Positions 16,583 through 25,221 of a stretch of DNA of 64,000 nucleotides are shown piece after piece. The stretch spans positions 248,001 to 312,000 of the IMG/VR virus record IMGVR_UViG_3300043570_001980; one strand, written 5' to 3'. The position numbers were made by a program, and so were the translations under genes. Source of the stretch: a virus. The notes under the pieces are model-generated. The model searched no databases. It saw nothing but the letters and a program-made list of their open reading frames with translations, and was not told the DNA's origin. Position 1 is the first letter of the stretch. Each line of letters begins with the position of its first letter.

Positions 16583-17640
16583 AAACATTAAAAGATTACC
16601 TAACTGAAGCCGAGGAGTGGTCCGCTACTCCTGCTGTGGGCGACACATTTGCCTTTGACTACGGAGATCAATGCCTGGTAGAAACTCACATTGTTGATGT
16701 GGTTGGAAACGATATTATTCTTCATGCTGATGCTCGTGCAATTGAACTGCTGGAATCTCACGGATTTACTTCTGAAGAAATTCGTCGTTATGGTGCAGTA
16801 GGAAATAGCCCAGGTATGGGATATAGCATTGGCGAAGACCAATCAGCTGGAGTACTGGCAGCAAAAGAAATAGACACAGATATCACTAATCCCATGCCAG
16901 GAGTACACGAAAGTTTGGACGATGAAACATCTCCGGCTGAACGTGCAATCTTACATCGTATTTTGATGCAACACTCGAGTTTGTTAGGTCGTCATGGACC
17001 ACAGGCAGTGATGGATGCTGTTAAAGATGTTGCCGAGTGGGTTGGGGATGTAGAAGAAATTGGATCCAGCGATGTTAGTGGTTGGGTACGAGACGTTATC
17101 CGCACACTAGATGATTCATCTGATCAAGTAAAAGAATCCGATATTGATGTGATTGACAGCGGAGAATACGACCAAGAAGGCGATATGGCCAAAGATGATC
17201 TTGAAACCATTGTTCGTGCCGCTCGTAGACTCACAGGCATGTTAGACGACAATGAAAACATGCCAGAATGGGTACAGTCAAAAATCAACAAAGCCGCAGA
17301 CTATGTTGACACAGCCGCAGATTATATTGAAAGCAATCAAGACGAGTCTGATGAAGTTGAAATGACCGAAGCTGAGTATCAAGGTCGTAACGTGCCGCTG
17401 AGCAAACCCATGCGTGGTGATGTTAAAAAGTTTAAAGTTTATGTCAAAGATCCCAGCACCGGTAACATTAAAAAAGTAAACTTTGGACATGGTGGCACAA
17501 GTGCTAAACGTGCTGGCCAAAAGACAATGAAGATCAAGAAATCTGACCCTGCACGTCGTAAGAGTTTTAGAGCAAGACACAACTGCGAAAACCCAGGGCC
17601 AAGAACTAAAGCACGTTATTGGTCTTGCCGAGCATGGTAA
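16579..17640 (+). CDS. Virion protein with capsid-targeting-like N-terminus and DUF5872-like C-terminus
   Basis: About 353 residues from the ATG at 16579, which overlaps the previous stop; an ATG at 16549 would add 10 residues and hide the typical MKTLKDYLTEAE start. That start resembles the T4 capsid-targeting sequence with a cut after Glu10. The middle contains two acidic helical parts, one with MPEWVQSKINKAADYVDTA, a motif frequent in virion proteins of aquatic phages. The C-terminus (KPMRGDVKKFKVYV... and SFRARHNCENPGPRTKARY) matches the basic, Cys-containing DUF5872-type domain common in phage proteins, possibly nucleic-acid binding. Confidence 0.7.
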   Translation: MKTLKDYLTEAEEWSATPAVGDTFAFDYGDQCLVETHIVDVVGNDIILHADARAIELLESHGFTSEEIRRYGAVGNSPGMGYSIGEDQSAGVLAAKEIDTDITNPMPGVHESLDDETSPAERAILHRILMQHSSLLGRHGPQAVMDAVKDVAEWVGDVEEIGSSDVSGWVRDVIRTLDDSSDQVKESDIDVIDSGEYDQEGDMAKDDLETIVRAARRLTGMLDDNENMPEWVQSKINKAADYVDTAADYIESNQDESDEVEMTEAEYQGRNVPLSKPMRGDVKKFKVYVKDPSTGNIKKVNFGHGGTSAKRAGQKTMKIKKSDPARRKSFRARHNCENPGPRTKARYWSCRAW

Positions 17641-17656
17641 AAAAGGAAAATAACAA

Positions 17657-17935
17657 ATGAGTCAAGCAAACGTTTATACATCAGCCAGTAGTCAAACATG
17701 GTACACAGATAAAGCTAGAATATCCACAGGTACAAACACAGTTACATACAATGTAAATTTAGTATATGGTCCGTCTACTGGTAATTTATATTCAAATCCC
17801 ATTGTGATTCCTGCAAACAATCGTGTGACTGTTTGGGTAGGAGTTGGCAATCAACTCACAATCACTGGGTCTAACGCCACTATACAAGAAGTTGGTACCG
17901 CAAGCTCAGGACAAGTTGGCGTCTGGCAGCCATAA
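17657..17935 (+). CDS. Small beta-rich structural protein
   Basis: A 92-residue Ser/Thr/Val-rich protein lacking Cys, Lys-poor, with strand-turn-strand pattern (NTVTYNVNLVYGPSTG, NNRVTVWVGVGNQLTI). This composition is typical of small capsid-decoration or tail-fibre accessory proteins. It lies between genes with capsid-targeting-like starts and overlaps the next ATG (TAATG). Function unknown. Confidence 0.6.
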   Translation: MSQANVYTSASSQTWYTDKARISTGTNTVTYNVNLVYGPSTGNLYSNPIVIPANNRVTVWVGVGNQLTITGSNATIQEVGTASSGQVGVWQP

Positions 17936-18306
17936 TGAGAGCACGTGAATTCATTGCGGAAAGAGACGGCACTATAGGCACACGCAGACAAGCTGCCACT
18001 GTGGGTCTTGATGTGTTCGGTGATGCTGAACGAACAAACAGTGACTATACTCTTAATCGCGTGATGATGGCAGTGGCCATGGCTGACGGATCAAACACAC
18101 CTATCAAGATGGATGCCAAAAGTTGGGTAGGTAAAAAACGCTCTGCACATCCTTATACCAAGATTGAACAAAACATGCTCAAGCAAGCTTTCAAAGCCGC
18201 TGGCGCAGACTACAAAGATTTAAACAATGGCGACCTGGACAGCGAAGAACATCCAGAAGTGAATACTGCAAGCCCTGTTGTGGGCTTCAAAGGTTATCCA
18301 AGATGA
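17935..18306 (+). CDS. Small internal-protein candidate (FKGYPR family, copy 1)
   Basis: A 123-residue protein with the start MRAREFIAERDG and the end SPVVGFKGYPR. The start resembles T4 capsid-targeting peptides, cut after Glu9. The body is basic and helical (SAHPYTKIEQNMLKQAFK). It forms a tandem pair with the next gene, which shares the same start and end but a different middle. Probably packaged in the head; function unknown. Confidence 0.65.
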   Translation: MRAREFIAERDGTIGTRRQAATVGLDVFGDAERTNSDYTLNRVMMAVAMADGSNTPIKMDAKSWVGKKRSAHPYTKIEQNMLKQAFKAAGADYKDLNNGDLDSEEHPEVNTASPVVGFKGYPR

Positions 18307-18695
18307 GAGCACGTGAGTTTATCACAGAACAGGCATCTGAATTGCCTCCCGAGCAGGCCGATCCCATGCGTTACACCTATGTGGTACCTGGGCTGTCAGC
18401 CGCTGACCCATATAGAAATTATAGATTTGGTGTAGCTCTAGCCCGAGCAAGAAGTGATGCTGGCAAAGCCGACGGAGTTAACCCCGACATACCTGAATGG
18501 CACAACGAGACTGCATTTGGGGAACACGGCATTGTTGCAGGCATGACCCCAGGAGTTGATCAACTCATTGATGCCGCATTACAAATGACCAACACACCTG
18601 GCGGTAAACGACTGGTGTCAAGTGGTCCCAGTGAAGAACCTGCCTTTGTAGATACACAAAGTCCTGTAAAGGCATTCAAAGGATATCCACGATAA
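18303..18695 (+). CDS. Small internal-protein candidate (FKGYPR family, copy 2)
   Basis: A 130-residue protein starting MRAREFITEQ and ending SPVKAFKGYPR, like its upstream neighbour. A prohead protease cut would follow Glu9. The middle has YRFGVALARARSDAG and is otherwise unrelated in sequence to copy 1. The ATG overlaps the previous stop and the next gene starts on its stop (TAATG), so the three are translationally coupled. Confidence 0.65.
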   Translation: MRAREFITEQASELPPEQADPMRYTYVVPGLSAADPYRNYRFGVALARARSDAGKADGVNPDIPEWHNETAFGEHGIVAGMTPGVDQLIDAALQMTNTPGGKRLVSSGPSEEPAFVDTQSPVKAFKGYPR

Positions 18696-18970
18696 TGGCA
18701 AACCCACCACCATACAACAACATCACAGGCATCAGCCGTGCTGTAATGAAAGACAACGCTCAGGTAACTCTCGCAAACTATGACGGCAATGCTAGACCCG
18801 GCGAGCTAGTTGTTGACCAAACTACCGATCAAGTGTTTATTGGCAATAGTTCAGGTGCATTAACACAGATTGCCGCAGGCATTGAGAACGGTGGATCCAG
18901 TGGATTGCCCGCAGGATTTTATCAAATGGCATACAATCCAACCACAGGTGAGATTGTTTACTACACTTAA
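18695..18970 (+). CDS. Small fibre-like structural protein
   Basis: A 91-residue protein with the segment RPGELVVDQTTDQVFIGNSS, a GELxxDxTTxxxxIGNxxG type turn found at the N-termini of phage tail fibre and adhesin proteins. The C-terminus is Gly/Pro-rich and ends GEIVYYT. It precedes the large fibre-like gene at 18997. The role as a fibre adaptor is inferred. Confidence 0.55.
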   Translation: MANPPPYNNITGISRAVMKDNAQVTLANYDGNARPGELVVDQTTDQVFIGNSSGALTQIAAGIENGGSSGLPAGFYQMAYNPTTGEIVYYT

Positions 18971-18996
18971 CGTTGTCAATATAAGAAAGAAACACA

Positions 18997-20556
18997 ATGG
19001 CAACACCAGACCCAACCCAAGTAGCACCGTGGTATCTACGCAACATTAATCAAGCATTAGAGCTTGACGAAACCACTGGCAATGTGTTTGTTCGCACAGG
19101 GCTAGCATCTGGTGGCAATATTGTTATCACAGGCAATGTCACAATACCTGGCGAGATAGACACACATATCACTGCCATTGGCACACTAGGGAATATCACA
19201 ACTCCCTACATGCCTATTGGCGGCAATGTGGTGGTCACCAGCGGAAATATCACAGCAGTTGTATCCGGCACGGTGGCAGTTTCCAGCATTTCTTCTAATG
19301 TCACAGTAGTAGACGGTGGCGGCTCAATCACAGTAGATGGCAATGTAAATGCTACGATTACAGGTGGCAATGTTACTACTACAATTACAGGAACTAACTT
19401 AGATGCATTTGGTCGTTTGCGTGTAAGCAATCCTGTTACCTTGTTTGACAGTCAGAACCGTTATATTGACGGAGAACAATTCTCCAGCATTACTGCTACT
19501 AGTGGTAATGTAGTGTATGTGGCCAATGAAAGTTCATTCAATCTAAATGTATCTGCCGCCAGCGGGTCCAGTGTAATCAGACAAACCAAAACAGTTCAAG
19601 CATATCAACCAGGTAAAAGTTTGTTAACAATGAACACATTTGCTATGGCAACACTTAAAGCAAATTTAAGACAACGGGTGGGTTACTTCACAGCTGACAA
19701 TGGTATATATTTTGAAGCTAATGGAACATCGTTATTTCTTGTTATTCGCAGTAGCACAACTGGTGTAGTGGTTGAAGAACGAATTGCTCAAGCAAGTTGG
19801 AATGGAGATACCTTAAATGGTGCTGGATCAAGTGGTATAACATTAGATCCAACATTAACACAAATCTTTTGGAATGATGTTGAATGGTTAGGTGTAGGTA
19901 ATGTAAGAGCAGGATTTGTTATTAACGGTGAATTCATTGTGTGTCACACATTCCAACATGCCAATCAGCCGGGCAACACCACGGTGTACATGACCACTGC
20001 CACACTAAATCCACGCTATGAAATAACCAACACTGGTGCTACCTCAGGCGCCAGTACCATGAAACAAATTTGTAGCACGGTGATAAGCGAAGGCGGTTAT
20101 ACACCCTCTACCAAAATAGGTTATGTAACCAACAACACAGTTCCAACTCGAGTCAGTTCGGCCAACACCGTCACAGCCTTGTGCAGTATCCGATTGAATC
20201 CGGCTTATCCTGACGCAGTAGTTGTGCCAGCGCAATTGGATCTTCTGTTAATTGATGTTAGATACGGCCAGTTCCAACTGATTGAAAATGCCACCTTTAC
20301 AACCAGCTGGAGTAATGTTGCTGGATCAGTGGTACAAACAGCCATACACAGCAATGTGATCACAGATGGCACCGTGGTCTATTCTGGTCTGACCAGCAGC
20401 CGAGACGAAGTAGAAATTGGCGATGATGTTAAAAAACGAATTCAATTATGGAGAACAGCGGCTGGAACACCCAGCACCTTGACTCTAGCAGTGGCCTACA
20501 CAGCCGCCAACGCTGACCTGCTTTGGAAAATGGGCTGGGAAGAACTAACTAACTAA
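18997..20556 (+). CDS. Fibre/appendage-type virion structural protein
   Basis: A 519-residue protein. Residues 35-140 consist of short repeats rich in Gly, Asn, Val and Thr (such as GGNVVVTSGNITAVV), typical of a beta-helix or fibre shaft. Residues 145-519 form a larger domain beginning GRLRVSNPVTLFDSQNRY, a pattern widespread in virion proteins of aquatic phages. No catalytic motif. It likely contributes to head or tail appendages that contact the host; which appendage is not evident. Confidence 0.7.
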   Translation: MATPDPTQVAPWYLRNINQALELDETTGNVFVRTGLASGGNIVITGNVTIPGEIDTHITAIGTLGNITTPYMPIGGNVVVTSGNITAVVSGTVAVSSISSNVTVVDGGGSITVDGNVNATITGGNVTTTITGTNLDAFGRLRVSNPVTLFDSQNRYIDGEQFSSITATSGNVVYVANESSFNLNVSAASGSSVIRQTKTVQAYQPGKSLLTMNTFAMATLKANLRQRVGYFTADNGIYFEANGTSLFLVIRSSTTGVVVEERIAQASWNGDTLNGAGSSGITLDPTLTQIFWNDVEWLGVGNVRAGFVINGEFIVCHTFQHANQPGNTTVYMTTATLNPRYEITNTGATSGASTMKQICSTVISEGGYTPSTKIGYVTNNTVPTRVSSANTVTALCSIRLNPAYPDAVVVPAQLDLLLIDVRYGQFQLIENATFTTSWSNVAGSVVQTAIHSNVITDGTVVYSGLTSSRDEVEIGDDVKKRIQLWRTAAGTPSTLTLAVAYTAANADLLWKMGWEELTN

Positions 20557-20560
20557 AATT

Positions 20561-20998
20561 ATGAAAAAACTCTTAACTCTCTTACTCATTGTGCCATGCT
20601 TGGCCTTTGCACAACCCAAACAAAAACCTGGTGTTGTTTATGATGCTGTGATCACCAGAGTCATAGACGGCGACACAGTGGGTATTCAGGCCACCTGGTT
20701 ACCTGCACCACTCAAACAGGAACTCAGTATTCGTGTGTTTGGAGTTGATACTCCTGAAAAAGGACATAGAGCCATGTGTCCTAGTGAAGCTCAACGTGGT
20801 GAGGCAGCTTCGGCGTTTACTAAACAAATGATTGCCAACAGCCAAAAGCGACAGATTGTGCTTATGGACTGGGACAAGTATGGCGGCCGTGTGCTGGGCG
20901 ATGTCATACTAAACGGTGTCAGTCTACGTCAGCAATTGATTGCCAATGGTTTTGCACGTGAATACTACGGCGAAGCCAAAACTAGTTGGTGTAATTAA
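20561..20998 (+). CDS. Secreted thermonuclease-family (SNase) nuclease
   Basis: A 145-residue protein with an N-terminal signal peptide (MKKLLTLLLIVPCLAFAQP, cleavage likely after AFA) followed by a complete staphylococcal-nuclease domain. Visible are VIDGDT (Asp36, Asp38), Arg58, DTPE (Asp63, Glu66) and DKYGGR (Arg110). The Arg-Glu-Arg catalytic spacing (8 and 44 residues) is the same as in S. aureus nuclease, so activity is likely. It would act in the periplasm or outside the cell on DNA or RNA, for scavenging nucleotides or for blocking incoming competitor phage DNA. It stands between a virion gene and the large terminase gene. Confidence 0.85.
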   Translation: MKKLLTLLLIVPCLAFAQPKQKPGVVYDAVITRVIDGDTVGIQATWLPAPLKQELSIRVFGVDTPEKGHRAMCPSEAQRGEAASAFTKQMIANSQKRQIVLMDWDKYGGRVLGDVILNGVSLRQQLIANGFAREYYGEAKTSWCN

Positions 20999-21036
20999 AA
21001 CTCTGGCTCAACTGCCTTTTTACCATATATATTGAT

Positions 21037-22605
21037 ATGAGTAAGTCTTTAGAAGGCGTTTTAATCAAGCCACCCCATCTACGTGTTAACTATACCGAGC
21101 AACAGCTTGATGAATTCATTGCCTGTGCCGATCCTGCTAGTGGTCCACTTTATTTTATGGACCACTTTTTCTACATACAACACCCTACCCAAGGTCGAAT
21201 GTTGTATCATCCATTTGAATATCAACGCAGGCTAATTCACACTTATCATAATTATCGATACAGCATTAGTTTAATGCCTCGACAAACTGGTAAGTCAACA
21301 TCAGCCGCAGGCTATCTACTCTGGTACGCAATGTTTGTACCTGATTCAACCATATTAGTTGCGGCACACAAATACACAGGCGCACAAGAGATCATGCAAC
21401 GTGTGAGGTACGCCTATGAATCAGTACCTGATCATATTCGTGCTGGTGTCACCAGCTACAACAAAGGTAGTTTGGAATTTGACAACGGCTCACGTATAGT
21501 GTCGGCAACAACCACAGAAAATACCGGTCGTGGTATGAGTATATCATTACTATACGCAGACGAATTTGCATTTGTTCGACCCACAATTGCCACAGAGTTT
21601 TGGACTTCTATCAGTCCCACACTGGCCACTGGTGGTAAAGCAATTATCACAAGTACTCCCAACAGTGACGAAGACCAGTTTGCTCTGTTATGGAAAGGCG
21701 CCAATCGTTGTGAAGACGAATTTGGTAATCCTACTGAAATTGGTGTCAATGGCTTCAAAGCCTATCGTAGCTTCTGGAATGAGCATCCTGACCGTGACGA
21801 ATCTTGGGCAACACAACAACGTGCGGCCTTAGGGTCAGATCGTTTCCGACGTGAAATGGATTGTGAATTCATCATCAATGATGAAACGCTGATTGCCCCA
21901 ACCACATTAATTGACTTACAAGGTGTAGACCCAGTTTATAAAACTGGTGAAGTCAGATGGTATCAACGAATAGATCCTGAAAAAATCTATGTTGTTGCAC
22001 TTGATCCTAGTCTGGGCACCGGCGGTGATCCAGCGGCAATTCAGATATTTGATGCAAACTCTACACTACAGGTTGGAGAGTGGAGACATAATAAAACTGA
22101 CATTCCTGGACAGGTTAGAATACTAGCTGATATTATTCGACACATTAACGAAACTGTGCGAGATCCAAAAAGTATATATTTTTCAGTAGAAAATAACACC
22201 ATTGGAGAAGCCGCACTAATTTCTATTGCTGAATACGGAGAAGAAAACATACAAGGCTATTTCCTTAGTGAACCTGGAGTTAGTGTTAGTCGTAGATTCC
22301 GTAAAGGATTTAACACAACCAACAAGTCAAAGCTATCTGCTTGCGCCAAGTTAAAACATCTGGTTGAATCAAAGCGCATGAAAATCAACAGTAAAAGCCT
22401 GATCAGCGAACTTAAAAACTTTGTTGCGTCGGGCGCAAGCTATGCGGCAAAACTGGGAGAAACAGACGATCTAGTGATGTCAACCTTGCTGGTGGTTAGA
22501 ATGATGCAGTTATTGCAGAGTTATCACCAGAATCTTGATGATCAAATGCGCGATCACCAGGACGTGGTAATCGAACCGCTGCCGTTTGTTATGACAATGA
22601 TGTAA
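21037..22605 (+). CDS. 17: Large terminase subunit (gp17-like)
   Basis: A 522-residue packaging motor. The ATPase has Walker A SLMPRQTGKSTSA (about residues 86-98) and Walker B SLLYADEFAF (about 170-179); a coupling motif ITSTPNS follows. The C-terminal RNase H-like nuclease begins VVALDPSLGTGGDPAAI (first catalytic Asp) with a second acidic site near ISVEN-type FSVENNTIGEA. T4 gp17 is 610 aa, so this is a shorter version typical of aquatic T4-like phages. It pumps DNA into proheads and cuts the concatemer. It follows the nuclease gene by 38 nt. Confidence 0.93.
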   Translation: MSKSLEGVLIKPPHLRVNYTEQQLDEFIACADPASGPLYFMDHFFYIQHPTQGRMLYHPFEYQRRLIHTYHNYRYSISLMPRQTGKSTSAAGYLLWYAMFVPDSTILVAAHKYTGAQEIMQRVRYAYESVPDHIRAGVTSYNKGSLEFDNGSRIVSATTTENTGRGMSISLLYADEFAFVRPTIATEFWTSISPTLATGGKAIITSTPNSDEDQFALLWKGANRCEDEFGNPTEIGVNGFKAYRSFWNEHPDRDESWATQQRAALGSDRFRREMDCEFIINDETLIAPTTLIDLQGVDPVYKTGEVRWYQRIDPEKIYVVALDPSLGTGGDPAAIQIFDANSTLQVGEWRHNKTDIPGQVRILADIIRHINETVRDPKSIYFSVENNTIGEAALISIAEYGEENIQGYFLSEPGVSVSRRFRKGFNTTNKSKLSACAKLKHLVESKRMKINSKSLISELKNFVASGASYAAKLGETDDLVMSTLLVVRMMQLLQSYHQNLDDQMRDHQDVVIEPLPFVMTMM

Positions 22606-22611
22606 TAAATA
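22604..22611 (+). promoter_or_regulatory. Late promoter AATAAATA
   Basis: AATAAATA overlaps the terminase stop codon and ends 6 nt before the ATG at 22618. No ribosome binding site fits between, so the mRNA would be leaderless. Confidence 0.5.
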
Positions 22612-22617
22612 TAAGAT

Positions 22618-25080
22618 ATGAATCAGAATACGCCAGCTACAGAACTTAACGACTTACTAGTCACACGCAACCTTGATCCTGAATTACTGGATAATTCAGG
22701 CAAGCCTGTTTCTGACCCTAATCAAACAGAGATCTTTAGCTTTGATTGGAAAACAGAAAATAAAAACTACGGAACTGTGGTTGTTTTACTAGGCCCTAAC
22801 AATACACTACAGGTGTTTTTTGGGGACAATGTTGGCCGCACCATGGAAGGTGATGATAAATCTGATTGGTACAAGTTCCTAGAACAGCTTAAAAATTTTG
22901 CAACTAGAAATTTATTAAGTTTTGAGTTGAACAATCTAAGCAGATTAAAGTACACCATGCAAGGTATGGCAGCCATCAAAGAAGGCTTGTTTGAAGGCTA
23001 CTACGGTAAAAAGAACATAAGCTACAGTGACCAGCCTATGGAAGCACGACTAATGATCAAGCACAGCCGTGACATTGCAGAAGGCGAAGCACGATTCCGG
23101 GCCATTGAAAGTTTGTTTGTGGAAACAGCAGATGGCAGTCGATACAAGTTGCCACATAAGAATCTCATGTGCGGCAAGGTCATGGCCAGACATTGTTCCG
23201 AAGGCGGCCATCCTTACGATGCACTTGGACAGCACATCAACGGCATGGTAGTAGAACTAAACACTTTAGGTAGATTTATTCGTGCCGCACGACACAAAAA
23301 CCTAAACAATGATGCCATTGGTATGGTTGAGTCGGCAGTAAGACATTATACTGAACTCAAGAACAAAGCCAAACACATGATCAGCCGTCGTGGATATTTA
23401 GAAACACGTGACACATTTGACCCTGCTGAAATTAGCGAAAAAGATCATGCAGTAGAATCCATACGTGACCTGTTTGTTGAACAATCAATAGACCAGCGCA
23501 TAGAAGAAGCGTTACCAATTCTGGCAAAATTAGCCAATAAGGAAGATAAAATGAAAGAAGTAGATCAATTTGAATCATGGGCCGACAACGTCATGGAGGG
23601 CACCTGGGCATTACCTGACACGCCTGAATCAGACGCAAAACTTAAAGAATTAATGAGTAAGCCGTTGATTGTGGGTGCTGATGCAACCAATGCAACAGAA
23701 CAATTGTATGACCTAGTTGGTGATGACATCTTGTTTGATCGTTTGAATGACCTAGCTGACCGAGACCCCAATGCTGACTGCTGGGAAGATCCCGAAGTTA
23801 TCAATCGTCTAGGTGAGCTTGGTATTGATATTACCGCTACAGTGGGTCCAGACTCTGGTGAACAAGGTGTGGCGGAAGGAACCAGACAAGGTATCATGCT
23901 CAACGGTAAAGAAGTTGACATGCGTAGCTTAGAAATTGAAAACGTTGATTCTAGAGACTATCCAGATTTTAGTGATGCATATATTGGCCGTGCTTCATTT
24001 ACTGACGGAACAGATCTAAGTGATCAAGAAATGGACCAACTAAACGACGAGCATGGCGATCTTGTACATGAGTTGGCCTACGACAGTTTGCATGAATCAG
24101 ATCTTGGCGAAGACATTGACACCGATGGCGTAATGATGACCAAGTCCAGCAACATGAGCAGTGAAAGCGTTGAACGTATGCGTCAGTTGTCAGGATTAAA
24201 CGAAGGTTGGAAAGGCGAACTTGCAGGCGGAACAGCCGGCGGTGTCAGCGGAACAGTTGCTGGATCAGCACTGGGTGCATTAGCAGGTGGACCAGTTGGC
24301 GCCGCAATTGGTGGTGTAATTGGCGGTGCCGCTGGCGGAACAGCTGGACAAATGGCCGGTAGAGAACTAAGCAAAGAAAACAAACTGTCAGAAGCACAGC
24401 TTGATGAGATTGCTCCTATTGTTCCTGCATTGGCCGCAGGTGCAAGAATGTTGCTACCAATACTGTCTCGTGTTGGCCCGGCACTGGGTCGTATGGCATC
24501 CAAAACAGGCAAAGCTGGTGCTGATGTTGCTGGAAAAGCAGCCACAGGAGTTGGTAAAGGTGCTGTGGAAGTTGGTAAATCAGCCGCACAAGCAACAGCT
24601 CAAAATGCCGGCAAGGTTGGTGTTGGCGCCGGCATATATTCCATAGCAGATGAAATTGCTAAATCCATTCCACAAGGAATGAACAAAGTTTATACAGATG
24701 CAAAAGATGCTGCCAGCGCATTAACCAGTATTGTTGGCAATGCAGTTGACAGTAAAACTATTGGTGAGCTAGCAATGGCCGCCGCCAAGTATGCAATACC
24801 ATTAGGTTTGCTATTGGCTGTACTGTACGGTGGCAAGAAACTTATTGATCAGGTAATGAGCGAAGGTGCCGATGACACCAATATGGGTGCTCTTGGCAAA
24901 ATGGTTGGCTCGGGCACTCCAAACCCAAGTGACTTTGTACAAGGATTTAAGAAAACATTTGAAGAATCAACATCACTACAAGGCCAATACGGACACTCTG
25001 GTAAACTACAGAAGTTTGATGATATGGAGCAAGATGTTCTAAGCCGATTGCGTCAACTGTCTGGCATGATGAAATCATAA
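22618..25080 (+). CDS. Large virion protein with glycine-zipper segment
   Basis: An 820-residue protein. Residues 1-320 form a mixed alpha/beta domain (IFSFDWKTENKNYGTVVVLL, LMCGKVMARHCSEGG) seen in large virion proteins of aquatic T4-like phages. Residues about 520-580 contain a long Gly/Ala zipper (GGTAGGVSGTVAGSALGAL and continuing), then amphipathic Ala/Gly-rich helices and one clear hydrophobic helix (AMAAAKYAIPLGLLLAVLY, about 717-740). The peptide MRQLSGLNEG (about 515) recurs at the C-terminus as LRQLSGMMKS. Zipper and hydrophobic helix suggest membrane insertion, for example in DNA ejection, but this is inference. Confidence 0.65.
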   Translation: MNQNTPATELNDLLVTRNLDPELLDNSGKPVSDPNQTEIFSFDWKTENKNYGTVVVLLGPNNTLQVFFGDNVGRTMEGDDKSDWYKFLEQLKNFATRNLLSFELNNLSRLKYTMQGMAAIKEGLFEGYYGKKNISYSDQPMEARLMIKHSRDIAEGEARFRAIESLFVETADGSRYKLPHKNLMCGKVMARHCSEGGHPYDALGQHINGMVVELNTLGRFIRAARHKNLNNDAIGMVESAVRHYTELKNKAKHMISRRGYLETRDTFDPAEISEKDHAVESIRDLFVEQSIDQRIEEALPILAKLANKEDKMKEVDQFESWADNVMEGTWALPDTPESDAKLKELMSKPLIVGADATNATEQLYDLVGDDILFDRLNDLADRDPNADCWEDPEVINRLGELGIDITATVGPDSGEQGVAEGTRQGIMLNGKEVDMRSLEIENVDSRDYPDFSDAYIGRASFTDGTDLSDQEMDQLNDEHGDLVHELAYDSLHESDLGEDIDTDGVMMTKSSNMSSESVERMRQLSGLNEGWKGELAGGTAGGVSGTVAGSALGALAGGPVGAAIGGVIGGAAGGTAGQMAGRELSKENKLSEAQLDEIAPIVPALAAGARMLLPILSRVGPALGRMASKTGKAGADVAGKAATGVGKGAVEVGKSAAQATAQNAGKVGVGAGIYSIADEIAKSIPQGMNKVYTDAKDAASALTSIVGNAVDSKTIGELAMAAAKYAIPLGLLLAVLYGGKKLIDQVMSEGADDTNMGALGKMVGSGTPNPSDFVQGFKKTFEESTSLQGQYGHSGKLQKFDDMEQDVLSRLRQLSGMMKS

Positions 25081-25103
25081 AATAGTTATTAGAGCAAATG
25101 CGT

Positions 25104-25111
25104 CATAAATA
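25104..25111 (+). promoter_or_regulatory. Late-type element CATAAATA upstream of gene 32
   Basis: CATAAATA lies just before the sigma-70 -35 box at 25115, so gene 32 could have both early/middle and late transcription. It is 110 nt from the ATG and a hairpin intervenes, so its use is uncertain. Confidence 0.35.
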
Positions 25112-25114
25112 TCA

Positions 25115-25143
25115 TTGACGCTGACACTAAAAGCGTGTACACT
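25115..25143 (+). promoter_or_regulatory. Sigma-70 promoter for gene 32, overlapping a terminator
   Basis: TTGACG (25115-25120), 17 bp, TACACT (25138-25143). Transcription would start near 25150, inside the hairpin at 25129-25164, giving a leader of about 70 nt. Confidence 0.55.
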
Positions 25144-25164
25144 ACAACAGTGACACGCTTTTTT
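25129..25164 (+). terminator. Terminator after the 22618 gene
   Basis: AAAAGCGTGT pairs with ACACGCTTTT (10 bp), extended inside by CACT/AGTG, and ends in six Ts (25159-25164). It ends the terminase-side transcript and shares DNA with the gene 32 promoter. Confidence 0.75.
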
Positions 25165-25221
25165 ATTAGCATCACAGGCAACTTAGAAAACATTTTATAA
25201 CACTTAGAAAGGCAACTTAAA

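Noticed and set aside
24183-24545. Minus-strand Pro/Ala-rich frame opposite the glycine zipper
   Set aside because: It is the antisense reading of Gly/Ala codons and has no independent signals.
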